Positions 62,969 to 64,000 of a stretch of 64,000 bases of DNA are shown one piece after another. A program made the translations under genes and the position numbers. This DNA is from CAMDBL01 sp964498125. Lineage in GTDB: Bacteria > Pseudomonadota > Alphaproteobacteria > Rhizobiales > Hyphomicrobiaceae. Location of the stretch: assembly GCA_964498125.1 (NCBI GenBank), contig CAZCGE010000051.1, positions 14,794-78,793 on the forward strand, given 5' to 3'. The stretch's first letter is position 1. Each line of letters begins with the position of its first letter. The notes beneath the pieces are model-generated. The model was not told the origin of the DNA. It saw only the letters and a program-made list of their open reading frames with translations, and ran no database searches.

Positions 62969-63559
62969 TCAGTCGCGATAGCCGTTGCTCGCATGAATGC
63001 CATGACCATTCGCGTCGTGCCCATTCGTAGCATGGCCATTCATGCCGAAATGGTCCTCATCGCCGGCGCTGGCGTACGCGCTGGCGCCGTTGATCGCAGT
63101 CGGCATCAACAATTGACCGGCGACGTGGGCGCCGGCCGCAACCGCCAACGTCTCATAAGTCACTTCGCCGGTGACGCGGCCACTCGAGCGAACATCGAGC
63201 AGGCCGTGCACGGTGACGCGCCCCTCCACCTGACCGTGGATTTCCGCTTGCCCTGCCTGCACTTCACCCTTGAAGACCCCGCCTTCGCGCACGATCAACA
63301 CACTTGCTGCAACGTCACCCAACAGCGTGCCCTGGATTTCCACGACAGTGCAGTTGCTGATCTCACCAGTGATCGTCGTCCCCTTGCCAATCAGAACAAA
63401 CCCTTCGCCGTCACTGGTATCGGACCCGGGCGTCCGCGTCATGTTTGTGGCGTTGGCGAGTCTTGATGAGTGCCCTGACTGGTCAACGGCGACACGGGCC
63501 GGCTCGTTTGAACTGAGGATGGAGGGCACTGCGGCGTTATGGACTTTGCTCCTGAACAT
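62969..63559 (-). CDS. Bactofilin with an NGH-rich tail
   Basis: 196 residues from ATG 63559 (MFRSKVHNAAVPSILSSNEP), with GGGAGC 9 nt upstream; a longer frame to 63742 is less likely. The central bactofilin beta-helix spans about 50-150: LIGKGTTITGEISNCTVVEIQGTLLGDVAASVLIVREGGVFKGEVQAGQAEIHGQVEGRVTVHGLLDVRSSGRVTGEVTYETL. The C-terminus repeats NGH (MNGHATNGHDANGHGIHASNGY). Bactofilins polymerise into cytoskeletal filaments or scaffolds. Confidence 0.9.
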   Translation of the reverse strand: MFRSKVHNAAVPSILSSNEPARVAVDQSGHSSRLANATNMTRTPGSDTSDGEGFVLIGKGTTITGEISNCTVVEIQGTLLGDVAASVLIVREGGVFKGEVQAGQAEIHGQVEGRVTVHGLLDVRSSGRVTGEVTYETLAVAAGAHVAGQLLMPTAINGASAYASAGDEDHFGMNGHATNGHDANGHGIHASNGYRD

Positions 63560-63788
63560 TTCAAAATGCTCCCGTTCTGGCCGCTCAGGGCCGAATAGAC
63601 CAAGGTTTGAATGCCCGCTGCACGTGCAATACGTTGAAGAAACGTCGCCCTCTGGTACCGTCAGACAAGAACGCATCGCTCTTGCCAAGCTCGCCTGTTC
63701 GGCCGAACCAATCTCCGCACTCATGACGTCACGCGCCGCCACAACGCGCTGTCATTGTTTACCAATTGCACGCTTTGCTGTGGATAGA

Positions 63789-63810
63789 CCAAAGATTTGA
63801 TCAAATTTGG
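63789..63810. promoter_or_regulatory. AT-rich palindrome upstream of bactofilin
   Basis: A perfect 12-bp core ATTTGATCAAAT (63795-63806) inside an imperfect 22-bp palindrome flanked by CCAAA and TTTGG. It looks like a regulator site and lies about 230 bases before the bactofilin ATG. Confidence 0.45.
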
Positions 63811-63897
63811 TTAACCCGGACCAAAGTCGCTCTGTTCGGCACCGATGTTGAAACGCTAACAGGACCTTCCCCATAATCCGCGCCCACTTTGAGCCAA

Positions 63898-63952
63898 GCC
63901 GTTGAAGTGACTCGCTGATTGGCACTGAAGAAGTGCCGACGGCCTTTTTTTT
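63898..63952 (+). terminator. Intrinsic terminator, plus strand
   Basis: Nested stem: GCCGT (63898-63902) with ACGGC (63939-63943), and inside it GGCACT (63921-63926) with AGTGCC (63932-63937), followed by eight T on the plus strand (63945-63952). No plus-strand CDS ends upstream, so it may close a short non-coding transcript that starts after the 63789-63810 palindrome. Confidence 0.6.
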
Positions 63953-64000
63953 GGGAGACTCTCTGCGGCGAGGTGGCCCTCCGGGTTTGAGCTAGGATGC

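Larger units (their letters stand above)
63560..64000. other. Intergenic right edge
   Basis: 441 bases with no supported gene apart from an N-terminal extension frame of bactofilin. It contains a palindrome (63789-63810) and a plus-strand terminator (63898-63952). Confidence 0.5.

Overview
The window is high-GC chromosomal DNA from an alphaproteobacterium, most likely Hyphomicrobiales or a Reyranella-like relative. Pointers are a DUF2865 protein, a MlotiK1-like K+ channel, many orphan Bug/DctP-type binding proteins, recA with a near-consensus alphaproteobacterial SOS box, and two copies of an intergenic repeat that I associate with this group. The lineage is an inference; no rRNA is present. 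Genes are dense, often joined by 4-base ATGA overlaps, and there is no phage, transposase, integrase or CRISPR array.

Layout. 1-3725: a secreted TPR-CHAT protease-like protein running off the left edge. 3833-7606: an operon cysS > nucleotidyltransferase (MNT) > HEPN > cimA, every junction a 4-base overlap, so a toxin-antitoxin-like MNT/HEPN pair sits inside a housekeeping operon. 7897-16371: hydratase, DUF2865 protein, GNAT, nadE, a RelB/YafQ-type toxin-antitoxin pair, class II DAHP synthase and a YbdK-type carboxylate-amine ligase. 16720-22253: cyclic-nucleotide-gated K+ channel, alaS and recA. 23168-29040: patatin, GST, a TRAP-type receptor, a secreted alpha/beta hydrolase and a MetE-like methyltransferase. 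29046-32208: a divergent MFS / MarR-HlyD efflux locus. 32685-40467: peroxiredoxin, orphan transport receptors, a Deg-like pseudoprotease, an unusual leaderless XRE two-gene module, an SDR and a MaoC pair. 40525-42660: chromate resistance chrB-chrA. 43221-47414: proC, a 4-TM protein, an oligopeptide-type binding protein and tRNA-Pro. 47651-53408: three consecutive TPP enzymes (E1 alpha, E1 beta, acetolactate-synthase-like), a decayed MmgE/PrpD tail, ParDE and an acyl-CoA dehydrogenase. 53559-59901: membrane protein, hydrolases, an ARPP-1/DUF6569-like secreted protein, a dehydrogenase, an orphan ParD and an amidohydrolase. 60044-63559: a candidate small RNA, a copper-type P1B-ATPase and a bactofilin with an NGH-rich tail.

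The most striking signal is a mobile-looking palindrome: a 12-bp arm (GGGGTCAGACCC), a 2-3 nt spacer, and the reverse complement of the arm. It occurs as two inverted copies inside the alaS reading frame, once at the 3' end of an orphan parD reading frame, once between two convergent genes, and once as a half site. In both genes it is read so that it encodes the same GSDPAGL-type peptide. In alaS it adds roughly 27-30 residues just before the CxxxH zinc/editing motif. This resembles the protein-inserted palindromic elements known from Rickettsia, and in parD it coincides with loss of the toxin gene.

Other points of interest are the candidate C-rich-loop small RNA, a Deg-fold protein in which all three triad residues are replaced, the MNT/HEPN operon insertion, and the leaderless XRE module.
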